DNA of 64,000 nt from Incurvaria masculella (Eukaryota > Arthropoda > Insecta > Lepidoptera > Incurvariidae). Shown piece by piece: positions 1-9,600 of this stretch; position 1 is the stretch's first letter; the number at the start of each line of letters is the position of its first letter. Position numbers and translations under genes: made by a program. The DNA is taken from assembly GCA_946894095.1 (NCBI GenBank), contig OX335641.1, positions 8,264,501 to 8,328,500 of the forward strand. The letters run 5' to 3'. The notes under the pieces were generated by a model, which saw nothing but the letters and a program-made list of their open reading frames with translations, was not told the origin of the DNA and searched no databases.

Positions 1-1850
1 AAAGGTCCCTCAGTTTTAACTTAACTTTTCACACCTCATTAGGGTGTGAAAGTATTGCAGAGACCTTTGAAAGAAAATATTTTACAAAATTAACAAAAAT
101 TGTCGGCTCATTAGTTTGAGGAAGGGTTGACTCGGCCCATGGGGAATGTTTAGGAAGTTGAGTTATTAGGGATTTGATGACGTCAAAGCAACTTTTGGTG
201 ATAAGTATTTGAGAAATCGGTGTTATTGTTCCCAAGAACGTCAAAATGGTTGAACGGATTCAATGTTTGGAAATAGGCTGATATGCTGGAGATGAAAAAA
301 TAATGTCCTGGATTATTAAGAAACTTCTATCACACGTGTCAAATACCACATAAATAAAATAAAAAAAAACATTATTATTGTCGCAAATATTCTGAGTTAA
401 CTTAAAACCTAAAACAACATTATTTGGATACATATTTTTGGAGTAAAATAAAATGTATAAAACTAAAAAAAAAAAATTATACCATATCTGTATATTAAGG
501 TGGCCCAACCCGGCGGCGCTAACTCATTTGCGGGCACGGTACAAAACCATGCTGTTGCGTTCTGGGACCATCTCTGTTTCTAAGAATATGTCATGCTCCG
601 TGATGAGGAAGATGCAACCTGTCCACAAAAAAGACAATGTGCATAGTGTATGATTTGGTAAAATTTACGAACATTTTAATTTCAAAACGACTTATAGCTA
701 AAAGTAAACCACGACCGCTGTAGTCAAAAATCTAACAAAAACCAAATAGATTATAAATTTTGATTAAATAAGCTATGTCTGATGACTAATCTTTTTAAGA
801 TTTTCTTACTTTATCATTGCGTAATCCACCTCCAAAGTTATTGTATAAAACGCGCGAAAAATCAAAACTTTCGGACGTTATAACTTGGAAACCAACACAA
901 TTTTACAATGCCAACGGTCATCAGACATCTAGTTCAATCAAATAAAGCTATTTTGAGTAAAATGTTTGATCTCTGACAAGAAATATAGGCGTGATCTTCT
1001 TTCCCCTTTTGTATGGGGAGATGAGCGGGATGGGTCGCCTTAAGTTTTTTATAGGTACAAAGATTTTTAATTATTATCATAGAAATAAATATTTGAGTTT
1101 ATACATGAATTTCAATTTAACAAAATACAATAATAACTTAACATTAAAATAACATAATTGTATAAGAATATGCAAAATGTTGCTAACTGCATTTTTCGAT
1201 GCCTTAATATTGTTCTGCTGTGATGAAATATAGCTATTTTCATGGAAACTGGTATCTTCAAATCTGGTCACGAATTCCATGATACAAATCAAAATTATAT
1301 ATTAAAATTGTTTCACCTGTTTACATCTATTTTAATAGAGCCAAAACAATTACAAATGTCAAGAAATGTATGGTCCTTGCACTTAAACAAAATGGTTTTG
1401 AAATATTTAAATGGCCAATTAGAAAGCCCGCTTGACTTAAAAAGATAAAGTACGAAGACGACTTGCAATAAAAAAAACTAAACTAATTTTGTCTTTGTTT
1501 ATGAAAGAAAACAGAACAATGAAAAATAATGTTACCGCTGCTCACAACTTGCAATAATTTGAATTCATATTGCACTCATTATTTTTTATCGCGACGCGAG
1601 CCTGTTCTCGACCAACGCTTCCCTCACCGGAAGGTTTATAATTGCAGCAATTAATTATAACCAAAAGTGCACTGACAAAGAAAAATGTCGTTTGCATAAT
1701 GTTACGATGATTATTTGTGTTTTCGGTCGGCGGGATGACTCGACTGTCCATTGTTTTACCCAACGATGCGTATTCTAAATTAATCGACCATTAGAGCAAT
1801 TCTTGCGATGTATATTGATTTCACATTTGCTTCTACGATGTTTTCTTTTA
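1..1850. other. AT-rich non-coding stretch
   Basis: No reading frame here has a recognisable domain, and the short open frames overlap in conflicting directions. I see A/T runs but no repeat shared with the rest of the window, no splice-flanked exon and no RNA gene. It is probably intergenic or intronic host DNA. Confidence 0.5.
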
Positions 1851-2925
1851 TGCAACCTGACATGGATGGCTCATACCACACAACTACCGTTATGATATTA
1901 GCCGAATAAACCATATTTCCGGATGAATTAGGCGCTATGCCAGTACCTTCTCTTTATGAGCTTGGCTACATGGAACTAGATGGGACAACCATTTTTTTCC
2001 CACAAATATTTGTAAAAAAAAATGCTTGTTGATCGAAAGATCGATAGTTTTTCAACGTAATATAGATGGCGCATAATAGAAAAAAATGTCAATGCAGACC
2101 AATCTAATTGTAAAACAATAAGATTCCGAATAATTGAGAACCTCCTCCTTTTTTTAAGTCGGTTAAAGTAGAATTAATTCTCTCTGCTCACACCTTATTT
2201 TTTTTGTAACTATAGACTATATTATCTTAACAAAACGCATTTCCCGAGGAATAAGGTGCTAGTCAGGACTTTCCCTTTAAGAGCACGGCAAACAAACAAC
2301 ATTTTTCACTCCCACTATGGTCATGTTTTCATGCAAATCGATGGCCGCCAACTTGTACAAGCTTAGTTCACCGAACAGGCTAAGAGGACCTGTAGTTTAA
2401 GATGGATTCCCACCATGGAACAGTTTGCAATCGTGACGAAATCGAGCTTAGAAAGAGAAATGAAGTCGTGCATGAACAAGGCAGGAATTGAGAAAATGAT
2501 ATCTGGCATGAGAAGAGAGGCCCCAGGCCCCCGAGCTAGAGGTCGCTCAAAAGATTATTCATATGAAAGGGAATATGTTCCAAAAGTGCTGGTGGAGAAG
2601 CGCGGCCAAACCGCTAGACCATGAATACAAAGATTGCTAGGGTGGAAAAACTTTGCGGGCAAAAATTATAAGAATCATAATAGGGTTTTCTTTGTGTAAC
2701 TGGAGGGCCAGACTGACCGTCAAATATTAGCCTAACACTCCGCACGGAAACTAGGATCCATGCCAGGACCTTCTTTAAATTAATCGACTACATTAAACTG
2801 GATGGAAAACACGGACAATTTTCATTGCCGCTTCGACCATCGTTTATTGAATGCGATGATACCAACTCGGGCGGGATTAACCATACCACCTAGTAAGTAA
2901 GTAACCATATTGATTGCTGCCTCAC
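1851..2925. repeat. Fragments of dispersed repeat family A
   Basis: Three degraded fragments, at about 1858-1995, 2255-2415 and 2735-2925, share phrases with copies elsewhere in the window. Shared phrases are the 'gatattagcc' block, 'ggaaaacacggacaatttt', 'gccaggaccttc' and 'gcgggattaaccataccacc'. The best partner is the copy at 36640-36850. Between them, 2139-2166 is the end of another family ('cctcctcctttttttaagtc') that recurs at 43819-43847. The family is defined here only by internal repetition. Two complete-looking relatives carry a tRNA-like head (see 38655 and 61115), which suggests a SINE-type or composite non-autonomous element. Confidence 0.6.
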
Positions 2926-2937
2926 ATGGTTATTTTA

Positions 2938-3195
2938 TTAATGACTAGCCGAGGTGCCCGGCTTCGCTCCTGTCAATATTTCGACCACAGCGCCACCTAC
3001 TGGATCCTAAACATACACAAAAACTCATTAAAATTGGTCCAGCCTTTTAGGAACAGTTAGGTGACAAACACACGTGGAGAAAATATTTTTTTCTCTTAAC
3101 CACCCCAGTAATGAGACGAGCAAAACAAAATGAAATGATTCAAATCGATTGAGCCGTTTTCGAGTTTTAGCGAGAATAACGCACGTTAATTGATT
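2938..3195 (+). repeat. Degraded interspersed repeat ('gactagccgaggtgcccggcttcgc' type start)
   Basis: The start, with 'agccgaggtgcccggcttcg', and the downstream 'aaattggtccagcc' and 'gagccgttttcgagttttag' phrases resemble a very common insect interspersed repeat remembered as 'gactagccg...cccgcggcttcgcccgc...aaaatcggttcagccgtt'. The assignment rests on memory of that family, because no second copy is seen in this window. Confidence 0.4.
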
Positions 3196-3499
3196 TAATT
3201 GAGGTAATTATCAAATTTAACATTTTAATCTACGTACCTAAGTGCCTATGGAAATATACAATGCAGAAAAATATTTCGATTGTAACTTATGATTTCATAT
3301 ATAAAATATACCTTTTGCAATACACATTTAAGCAAATGCCGATTCATGTGGAATTGCTGTTATGGTGAGAATATTTACTGAATATTGTTAAACAGTTCGA
3401 TTACTATGAGAGCGTCCTACTATTAGTTTCCAAAGATTTTATTACTTTCTCTATCGGTTCGCTTTTCTGAAAAAGTGTAAAGTAATATTCTAATAGTAT
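3196..3499. other. AT-rich spacer up to the gypsy insertion
   Basis: Nothing is recognisable. The last four bases, GTAT at 3496-3499, are the left copy of the gypsy target-site duplication. Confidence 0.5.
3496..3499. repeat. Target-site duplication, left copy (GTAT)
   Basis: GTAT immediately before the left LTR matches GTAT at 8934-8937 after the right LTR. Four to six bases is the usual length for Ty3/gypsy integrases. The flanking match does not extend to five bases. Confidence 0.9.
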
Positions 3500-3998
3500 T
3501 GTTACGCGGGTAGGGTGCGGATTAGAGTAGAAACACCAAAAGTTAACAAATGTTCCTTTATTGAAAACAATTCACAAATGAAACACAAACAACGACAATT
3601 TTGTGTCACTTCGATCACCAAATTCTAATTATCGCTGAACTGTATCACTGAGAGCTAGTTCACTCACTGCACTATCGCTTGTTGTCGCTCGTTTCACTAT
3701 TCAAAATAGACTGGCGGCAGTGCTGGCTGAGGCGCCTTTTATATCGGTGGAGCTTCTTTCTAGAAAACTCCACCGAATTCTAGGCGCCCCCCACCTGGCG
3801 GGCCAGCCGAGAACAATCTCCATCGGGAATCGCCCGACCGTTCCAGAAATTGCTCTCAGCCAGATGCGCCAAACATTTTTGTTATATTGTACCAGCACTG
3901 CCGAATCACTATCGTGATAGAAGTTGTAAGCAGCGCCATCTGTTGACGAAACGCATCGACGTTGCAGCCGAACTCCAACAGATGGCGCGCTCGTAACA
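3500..3998 (-). repeat. 3' LTR of the gypsy element
   Basis: This 499-bp LTR is downstream in the sense of the minus-strand element. It differs from the 5' LTR at 3681/8616, 3894/8829 and 3915/8850. It contains a TATA box (TATAAAAG, 3743-3736) and an AATAAA signal (3562-3557) on the minus strand. Short open frames crossing it have no meaning as proteins. Confidence 0.97.
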
Positions 3999-4000
3999 CT

Positions 4001-4012
4001 GCCCCCTCCTTA
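4001..4012 (-). other. Polypurine tract, overlapping the pol stop
   Basis: On the minus strand the bases just before the 3' LTR are TAAGGAGGGGGC, a purine run that would prime plus-strand synthesis. The pol stop codon TAA occupies 4012-4010, so coding and priming signals overlap and no room is left for an env gene. Confidence 0.8.
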
Positions 4013-7000
4013 GTTATGCTCGTCTCGAGCATAATTGTCTCCGTGGTATCGGGCCAGACGATCTACGTGTACAATTTTAGCCTGACATCTATCATTCCGG
4101 CGGATTCGATATGTCACGTCATTCATTTTAGTCACTACTGTATAAGGACCTTCCCATTTCGGCTGCAGTTTAGGACTTTTTCCCTTTTTCCGTAAAGGAT
4201 TATGAAGCCAAACTAAAGATCCTTCTTCGAATACGTTGCCATGAGCCCGGCGGTCATAACGTGTCTTCATCCGTTCGCTTGCTCGTAGGCCAACCTCTCT
4301 GACACGTTTATATACAGTGTCCATTTTCCCCCGAAGATCTGACACGTACTCTGTTACACTACGAGAGGCCTCCGGTGGACATCCCGTCAGAAGGTCAGCT
4401 GGTAATTTAAGCTCGCGTCCAAAGTTGATGTAGGCTGGAGTTTCATCTACGCTTTCATGCACAGCTGTTCGGTAAGACAATAGAAAGAGAGGTATATACT
4501 GGTCCCAATCTTTTTGATGTTCCTCCACCAATTTGGCCAAGTGTCTTTCCAATGTCTGATTAAATCGTTCCACCATTCCATCTGATTGTGGGTGGTATGG
4601 AGTCGTCCTGGTTTTATGGATTCCCATTAATCGACATGTCTCCTGAAACACTCGGGATTCAAAATTTCTGCCTTGATCGGTGTGTATCTCGAGAGGTATT
4701 CCGAAGCGACAGAAAACTTCATGGACCAATTTTTGTGCAACCGTGGTTGCTTCCTGATTTGGTATTGCAAATACCTCAGGCCACTTAGTAAAATAATCCA
4801 TCACAACCATAAAGTAACGGTTGCCGTCATTAGTTGGGGGAAAAGGGCCAGCCACGTCAATAGCGATTCTCTCCCACGGAGCTCCAACATTGTAGAGTTT
4901 TAAAGCTCCTTTGCTCCGTGTCTGAGGACCTTTGACAGCGCTACAGGACGCGCATTTGCGGCACCAATCTTCAACATCGTCGCGGCAATTTATCCAGTAG
5001 AACCGCTGGCGAATCTTCAGGAGCGTTTTCTTTATTCCCAAATGTCCACCTGAAGTTCCATCGTGTAGGCAACGAAGAACTTCTTTTATCTTAGTTCTGG
5101 GAATTACTAATTGCAAAGAGGTATCCTTACCGTTAGGTGTTTCCCATTTTCTGTAAAGGATACCGTTATGAAGTAGCAAGCTCGACCACTGAGCCCAGTA
5201 ACTCTTAGTCGCAGTGCTCATTGCGGAAACATCTTTCCATTCCGGCTTTGCCTCTCCTGCTCGCTTCCAGCGAATAATGGGCATTAAATCTTCGTCCTCC
5301 TCCTGTGCTAGCTTCATGTTTTCATTGCTCCATTCTTCACTGATGTTATCCATTCGGATCGCCTTCAAACGGGCAGTTTCCTTTGTTTCTTCCCTGATGC
5401 AGTGTTTACACTCTTCTGTACAGGGTCGACGAGACAAAGCGTCAGCATTTCCATGGGATTTACCACTTCTATGCTCTGTTTCAAAGTTATACTCTTGCAG
5501 CTGTTCCAGCCAGCGCGCAACCTGCCCTTCTGGATTTTTAAACTGAAGCAGCCATTTTAACGCAGCGTGGTCAGTCCTTAAGCGGAATCTTCGGCCGAGA
5601 AGATACTTGCTAAAATGCTGCAAAGTCTTCACCACCGCCAGAAGCTCTCGCCTTGTCACACAATAATTCCTTTCAGGCTTTGAAAGGGATTTACTGAAAT
5701 AACCTATAACGATCTCCTTGTCCCCATGACGTTGGGAGAGTACCCCGCCGATTCCGGTATTACTCGCGTCGGTGTCGACTATGTACTCTTTATCGGCTTC
5801 GGGATAACCCAAGATAGGAGCGTTACAGAGACGTTGCTTAAGTTCTTGGAATGAACTCGTGCAGTCCTCGTCCCAGGTAAATTGTCGCTTATCTTCAGTA
5901 AGTCGATGCAATGGCTTAGCAATCTCGGAGAAATTTCGGACGAAACGACGGTAATAAGAGCACAGTCCTAAAAACGCACGAATTTCTGTCTTATCCTTCG
6001 GAACTGGCCACTCTTGTACGGCGTCGATCTTCTTTGGGTCAGTTTGGATGCCATTTTCGGAGATAACGTGACCCAAATAGCTAACCTGACGCTTGAAGAA
6101 AGAACATTTATTGCCACTTAGTTTAAGGTTAGCTTGGCGGATTTTGCTCAAAACATTCTCCAAATTCTTAATGTGATCATCAAATGTCCGCCCTATTATG
6201 ATGATGTCGTCCAGATACACTAAACAAGCTTTCCCGATCAGCCCAAAAAGTACTCGTTCCATAAGCCTTTCGAAGGTCGCGGGAGCATTACAGAGTCCAA
6301 ACGGCATCACTTTGAATTGCCACAGCCCATGCCCTGTCGTGAATGCTGTCTTCTCCTTATCTTTATGGTCGATTTCCACCTGCCAGTAGCCGCTCTTCAG
6401 GTCCAGGGTTGTGAACCACTTCATGCCACTTAATGTATCCAGCGTGTCATCAATCCTAGGAAGCGGATAGCTGTCCTTTTTCGTTACATCATTTAAGCGT
6501 CGATAGTCCACACAAAATCTGGTGCTGCCATCTTTCTTTTTCACCAGAACTACGGGTGAACACCATGGACTTGACGAAGTCTCTATAACATTATTTTTCT
6601 GCATATCCGCTATCATTTTCTGAACTTCTTCTTCCTTAGCTACGGGAACGCGGCGTGGCCTCTGGCGTATTGGAAGAGCATCTCCTGTATTAATCCGGTG
6701 CTTAACCATGTTAGTTCTACCAATGTCTCCTTCGTGCGAAGAGAAGATGTCTGAATATCGCGTAAGCAGACTTGTTGCCTTCTGCAACTCATCAACAGTC
6801 AGGTTCCGTCTGCTGTCTTCCAAAAGAGCGGCCACCTTAGATCTCCCTGTGGTCAACGCATCTGAGGAAACTTCATCACATTTGCGTAGCCAGGATACTT
6901 CTTCTCTGCCACACATGAGCACGCCATTTGCCAAATCTATTTTACAGTTGTTGGTTCTCATAAAATCCAAGCCGAGAATGCAATCATCGATGATATCTGC

Positions 7001-7318
7001 TAAAATGGCGGTATGACGATAAGTCTTACTTCCAATTTTAATTGTCACTTCCATCTCTCCATGGACGGGTATGTGCTGGCCGGTAGCTGTCTGAAGCCTG
7101 CAAACATTGAAATATTGGCGACGATTCCATGTCACGTGGCCAAAGGTTTTCGACTTAACGACTGTACGAGACGCTCCGGTATCTAAGGTCAAGTTGCATT
7201 TTATCCCGTTCACTTGACCTTCAACGAGCAGGCTGTTCCCAGTAAATGCCTGTGAAATTGTGACTTTCGGGGCTTCTATTCTACCAGCCAGCACCCGCCC
7301 CCCGGTACTGGCTTTCAC
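4010..7318 (-). CDS. pol: Pol polyprotein: protease, reverse transcriptase, RNase H, integrase
   Basis: This 1,102-residue frame lies in the -1 frame relative to gag and has no initiating ATG of its own; the first codon shown is GTG inside the overlap. Seen in order: aspartic protease DTGAS (46-50) with ILGLDF (114-119); reverse transcriptase LDLKSGY (305-311) and catalytic YLDD (368-371); RNase H TDAS (516-519), TDHAAL (582-587) and HGNADALSR (622-630); integrase zinc site H752/H759/C786/C789; integrase catalytic D821, D881 and E917; C-terminal GPYT module near 1057. All key residues are present, with no stops or frameshifts. RNase H before integrase is the Ty3/gypsy order and excludes Copia. 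Expression most likely needs the frameshift at 7321-7327. Confidence 0.96.
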   Translation of the reverse strand: MKASTGGRVLAGRIEAPKVTISQAFTGNSLLVEGQVNGIKCNLTLDTGASRTVVKSKTFGHVTWNRRQYFNVCRLQTATGQHIPVHGEMEVTIKIGSKTYRHTAILADIIDDCILGLDFMRTNNCKIDLANGVLMCGREEVSWLRKCDEVSSDALTTGRSKVAALLEDSRRNLTVDELQKATSLLTRYSDIFSSHEGDIGRTNMVKHRINTGDALPIRQRPRRVPVAKEEEVQKMIADMQKNNVIETSSSPWCSPVVLVKKKDGSTRFCVDYRRLNDVTKKDSYPLPRIDDTLDTLSGMKWFTTLDLKSGYWQVEIDHKDKEKTAFTTGHGLWQFKVMPFGLCNAPATFERLMERVLFGLIGKACLVYLDDIIIIGRTFDDHIKNLENVLSKIRQANLKLSGNKCSFFKRQVSYLGHVISENGIQTDPKKIDAVQEWPVPKDKTEIRAFLGLCSYYRRFVRNFSEIAKPLHRLTEDKRQFTWDEDCTSSFQELKQRLCNAPILGYPEADKEYIVDTDASNTGIGGVLSQRHGDKEIVIGYFSKSLSKPERNYCVTRRELLAVVKTLQHFSKYLLGRRFRLRTDHAALKWLLQFKNPEGQVARWLEQLQEYNFETEHRSGKSHGNADALSRRPCTEECKHCIREETKETARLKAIRMDNISEEWSNENMKLAQEEDEDLMPIIRWKRAGEAKPEWKDVSAMSTATKSYWAQWSSLLLHNGILYRKWETPNGKDTSLQLVIPRTKIKEVLRCLHDGTSGGHLGIKKTLLKIRQRFYWINCRDDVEDWCRKCASCSAVKGPQTRSKGALKLYNVGAPWERIAIDVAGPFPPTNDGNRYFMVVMDYFTKWPEVFAIPNQEATTVAQKLVHEVFCRFGIPLEIHTDQGRNFESRVFQETCRLMGIHKTRTTPYHPQSDGMVERFNQTLERHLAKLVEEHQKDWDQYIPLFLLSYRTAVHESVDETPAYINFGRELKLPADLLTGCPPEASRSVTEYVSDLRGKMDTVYKRVREVGLRASERMKTRYDRRAHGNVFEEGSLVWLHNPLRKKGKSPKLQPKWEGPYTVVTKMNDVTYRIRRNDRCQAKIVHVDRLARYHGDNYARDEHN

Positions 7319-7327
7319 TCGTTTCCC
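7286..7327 (-). promoter_or_regulatory. -1 ribosomal frameshift signal between gag and pol
   Basis: On the minus strand, GGGAAAC (7327-7321) fits the X XXY YYZ slippery pattern exactly in the gag frame (G GGA AAC). Seven bases later a 10-bp stem forms between AGCCAGTACC (7313-7304) and GGTGCTGGCT (7295-7286), with one G-U pair and an 8-base G-rich loop. A slip back by one base at AAC moves ribosomes into the pol frame two codons before the gag TGA. GGGAAAC is a known efficient heptamer in betaretroviruses. Confidence 0.85.
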
Positions 7328-8409
7328 TGCTGCGCATCCTCGACCGCAGCATCGAAGATTATTTTTTGGGTCTTGGGGCAGTTGGTTCGAAGGTGCCCCA
7401 GCTCATTGCATCCGTAGCAGCGTGGAGTAAATTTACGTCTACCAGGTGTTCTGGTTTCCGAAGTTACCACTTCTCTTACCCGATGCGCTCGAGGATCTGA
7501 TCGGACTGCTTCAACCTCCAATGCGTGGGCAAGAGCGTCCTTCACCGTTGTGTGGTGGCCTAGTCGTACAGCCGCTCGCACTTCAATGTCCTTGATGCCA
7601 TCCACAAAAGCCTGCACCAAGTAGTCGTCTAATGAAGCCTTTGGTGATGATTGATGGGCCTTTCGAACGAGTTTTTCTATTTCCAAGGCCCACTGTTGAA
7701 GTCCTTCACTGGATCGCTGCACTCGGTCACGTAGTTGAGCGCGATAAACGTGTTCCAAGTGCTTGTCACCAAATCTTGACTCAAGTGCTTCAAGAAGCTC
7801 ATCATAGGTGACCTCGTCGCCAAGAGCTTCAAGTACATGGAGCGCCTTGTCTCGTAATCCCAAGGTCAGAGCAGTCTTGGCTTGGTCTTGACTCCATCCA
7901 TTCGCTTTGATGACTGACTCGAACTGGCGTTTGTACGCCGCCCAAGATGTCGTCCCATCGAAAGGAGGAACCTTAAATCTCGTTCCCCCTGTCGCCGACG
8001 AAGCCACAGTCACTCCACAAGTCTTGATCTTTTGCACTTCTTCGGTTATTTTGGTTTCAAGTCCGTTAAGTCGCTTTTCATGACGCTCAAGGGTTTGATC
8101 TTGCTCCTCGATCCTTGAGCTGAACTCATCCAACTGTTCCTTTATTTTAGCGTTGGATTCCTTAACAGCCAGAATTAACTCCTGTTGCTGTTCTTCCTGA
8201 CGTCGGGCCTGCTCCTCTTGACGGCGGGCCTGCTCTTGCATGAAGTTCATTAATGCGCCCAAGTCCAATGCAGGAGTTCTCGTCGTTGATTGATGGCTCT
8301 CGCATTCTAGAGTCCCTGAATCAGCCCCATCCTCAGCCGGTGTTGGACCGACTGCTGTTTGGCTCCTGGTCCTCATACGTTCCTTGTCTTCCCTTGGTGT
8401 GATCGGCAT
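7315..8409 (-). CDS. gag: Gag polyprotein of the gypsy element
   Basis: This structural protein forms the virus-like particle and packages element RNA. I start it at the ATG at 8409, giving 364 aa. The frame is open eight codons further up, but only through a TTG lying in the primer binding site, which is not a plausible start. Residues about 58-130 form a charged coiled coil with a repeated EEQARRQ unit. About 145-305 are capsid-like. One CCHC knuckle (C331-X2-C334-X4-H339-X4-C344) near the C terminus should bind RNA. The last codons overlap a GGGAAAC slippery heptamer (7327-7321), and the stop is TGA at 7317-7315. The frame has no breaks. Function is assigned from the knuckle, position and neighbours, not from a database match. 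Confidence 0.92.
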   Translation of the reverse strand: MPITPREDKERMRTRSQTAVGPTPAEDGADSGTLECESHQSTTRTPALDLGALMNFMQEQARRQEEQARRQEEQQQELILAVKESNAKIKEQLDEFSSRIEEQDQTLERHEKRLNGLETKITEEVQKIKTCGVTVASSATGGTRFKVPPFDGTTSWAAYKRQFESVIKANGWSQDQAKTALTLGLRDKALHVLEALGDEVTYDELLEALESRFGDKHLEHVYRAQLRDRVQRSSEGLQQWALEIEKLVRKAHQSSPKASLDDYLVQAFVDGIKDIEVRAAVRLGHHTTVKDALAHALEVEAVRSDPRAHRVREVVTSETRTPGRRKFTPRCYGCNELGHLRTNCPKTQKIIFDAAVEDAQQGNE

Positions 8410-8414
8410 CTCTA

Positions 8415-8432
8415 ATCCCACTTCTGACACCA
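8415..8432 (-). other. Primer binding site for tRNA-Leu
   Basis: The minus strand begins TGGTGTCAGAAGTGGGAT two bases inside the 5' LTR. The plus strand therefore reads as the 3' end of an insect tRNA-Leu (acceptor CTGACA plus CCA and part of the T stem). The primer assignment comes from remembered tRNA-Leu(CAG) sequence. The position next to the LTR supports it. Confidence 0.8.
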
Positions 8433-8491
8433 ATTGTTACGCGGGTAGGGTGCGGATTAGAGTAGAAACACCAAAAGTTAACAAATGTTCC

Positions 8492-8497
8492 TTTATT
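8492..8497 (-). promoter_or_regulatory. Polyadenylation signal AATAAA in the LTR
   Basis: The AATAAA hexamer lies about 60 bases before the gag-proximal end of the LTR, with a matching copy at 3557-3562 in the 3' LTR where it would act. The position fits an R/U5 boundary near the LTR end. Confidence 0.7.
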
Positions 8498-8670
8498 GAA
8501 AACAATTCACAAATGAAACACAAACAACGACAATTTTGTGTCACTTCGATCACCAAATTCTAATTATCGCTGAACTGTATCACTGAGAGCTAGTTCACTC
8601 ACTGCACTATCGCTTATTGTCGCTCGTTTCACTATTCAAAATAGACTGGCGGCAGTGCTGGCTGAGGCGC

Positions 8671-8678
8671 CTTTTATA
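8671..8678 (-). promoter_or_regulatory. TATA box in the 5' LTR
   Basis: TATAAAAG on the minus strand, about 245 bases before the gag-proximal end of the LTR, is followed by GC-rich sequence. It is a standard U3 core promoter. The equivalent site in the other LTR is 3736-3743. Confidence 0.75.
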
Positions 8679-8933
8679 TCGGTGGAGCTTCTTTCTAGAA
8701 AACTCCACCGAATTCTAGGCGCCCCCCACCTGGCGGGCCAGCCGAGAACAATCTCCATCGGGAATCGCCCGACCGTTCCAGAAATTGCTCTCAGCCAGAT
8801 GCGCCAAACATTTTTGTTATATTGTACCTGCACTGCCGAATCACTATCGCGATAGAAGTTGTAAGCAGCGCCATCTGTTGACGAAACGCATCGACGTTGC
8901 AGCCGAACTCCAACAGATGGCGCGCTCGTAACA

Positions 8934-8937
8934 GTAT
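8934..8937. repeat. Target-site duplication, right copy (GTAT)
   Basis: Partner of 3496-3499; see there. Confidence 0.9.
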
Positions 8938-9385
8938 GTATTACATACATATTACTATTTATATTTTATGGAACTCTAAGCATAAATAGATAATCATACC
9001 CCGGGCTGTCATGTAATCAAGCCGACACATCACGCGGAGACTAGGTGACATGCCAGGATCTTCCTTATATTGCTTGCATGATTTATATGAACAATATAAC
9101 TTTACGAAGCTTATAACCCTTTAATTTACAAGATTCAAATTGAAAGTCGTTTAAATTTTAATGACAGTTTACGGGGTTTGGATTTCAAAATTTTTAGATA
9201 ATTTTAATAAAACCATTTAATTAATGAACAGTTGGTAGCATTCATCGCGACATTACAACGAAAAAAAAAAACCACACTCAACCTAACCTGATATTCTACC
9301 CAGTTTGTTACAGGTAATGTTTTCAGGTGTTCGTGCAAAAACATAACAGCACAAACTGCACGGTGTGAGCTTCGAAGTCTAATAA
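8938..9385. repeat. AT-rich spacer with a family A fragment (about 9010-9095)
   Basis: The fragment contains 'gccaggatcttccttatatt', matching the family A phrase seen at 2755-2780 and 30290-30320. The rest is AT-rich and unremarkable. Confidence 0.45.
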
Positions 9386-9600
9386 TAATGCGCCCATCAC
9401 CCATCATTCCAATGCACACCATTTGCAAAGCGCAGAGTGCACGTTGCACCCTTTCAGCGCTAACATCGGCTGCGGCGTCGCGGAACGGCACTGGCCAAGA
9501 TAGCGTACGGAAATATTGCAGCCGTTACAGCGCTGCAAAAATGCGGGGGCTTCGGGAGCGGCGACACATTGATGTGAAGATGGACAGTATGACTAGGTAA
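9386..9600 (+). other. GC-rich island, possible exon or regulatory block
   Basis: A locally GC- and CpG-rich block sits in AT-rich surroundings, with an open plus-strand frame of 70 codons (9388-9600). The encoded peptide has no domain I recognise, and it ends at a TAG directly followed by GTAAAG, which also reads as a splice donor. It could be a 5' exon, a promoter region or a conserved non-coding element. The frame alone is not evidence of coding. Confidence 0.25.

Larger units (their letters stand above)
3500..8933 (-). mobile_element. Ty3/gypsy LTR retrotransposon, apparently complete
   Basis: This 5,434-bp element lies on the minus strand. It has two 499-bp LTRs that begin TGTTACG and end CGTAACA. 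The order in the direction of transcription is LTR, tRNA-Leu primer site, gag, pol (protease, reverse transcriptase, RNase H, integrase), polypurine tract, LTR. The flanks carry a 4-bp target duplication GTAT (3496-3499 and 8934-8937). The LTRs differ at 3 of 499 positions, so the insertion is recent. There is no envelope frame after pol, since the pol stop abuts the polypurine tract. Both reading frames are open through all catalytic motifs, so the copy could be competent or only recently silenced. The clade within Metaviridae was not determined. Confidence 0.97.
8435..8933 (-). repeat. 5' LTR of the gypsy element
   Basis: This 499-bp LTR, 99.4% identical to the left one, should drive transcription of the element toward lower coordinates. 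TATAAAAG lies at 8678-8671 on the minus strand, and AATAAA at 8497-8492. The substitution at 8850 completes a small TCGCGA palindrome that the other LTR lacks. Confidence 0.97.

Noticed and set aside
3701..3917. Short open frames in the LTRs (also 8636-8950)
   Set aside because: They lie inside the gypsy LTRs, on both strands, and only reflect repeated non-coding sequence.
3999..4010. Envelope gene of an errantivirus
   Set aside because: No space or frame exists between the pol stop and the 3' LTR.
4588..7016. Plus-strand open frames opposite pol
   Set aside because: Antisense images of the pol coding sequence, with no domains of their own.
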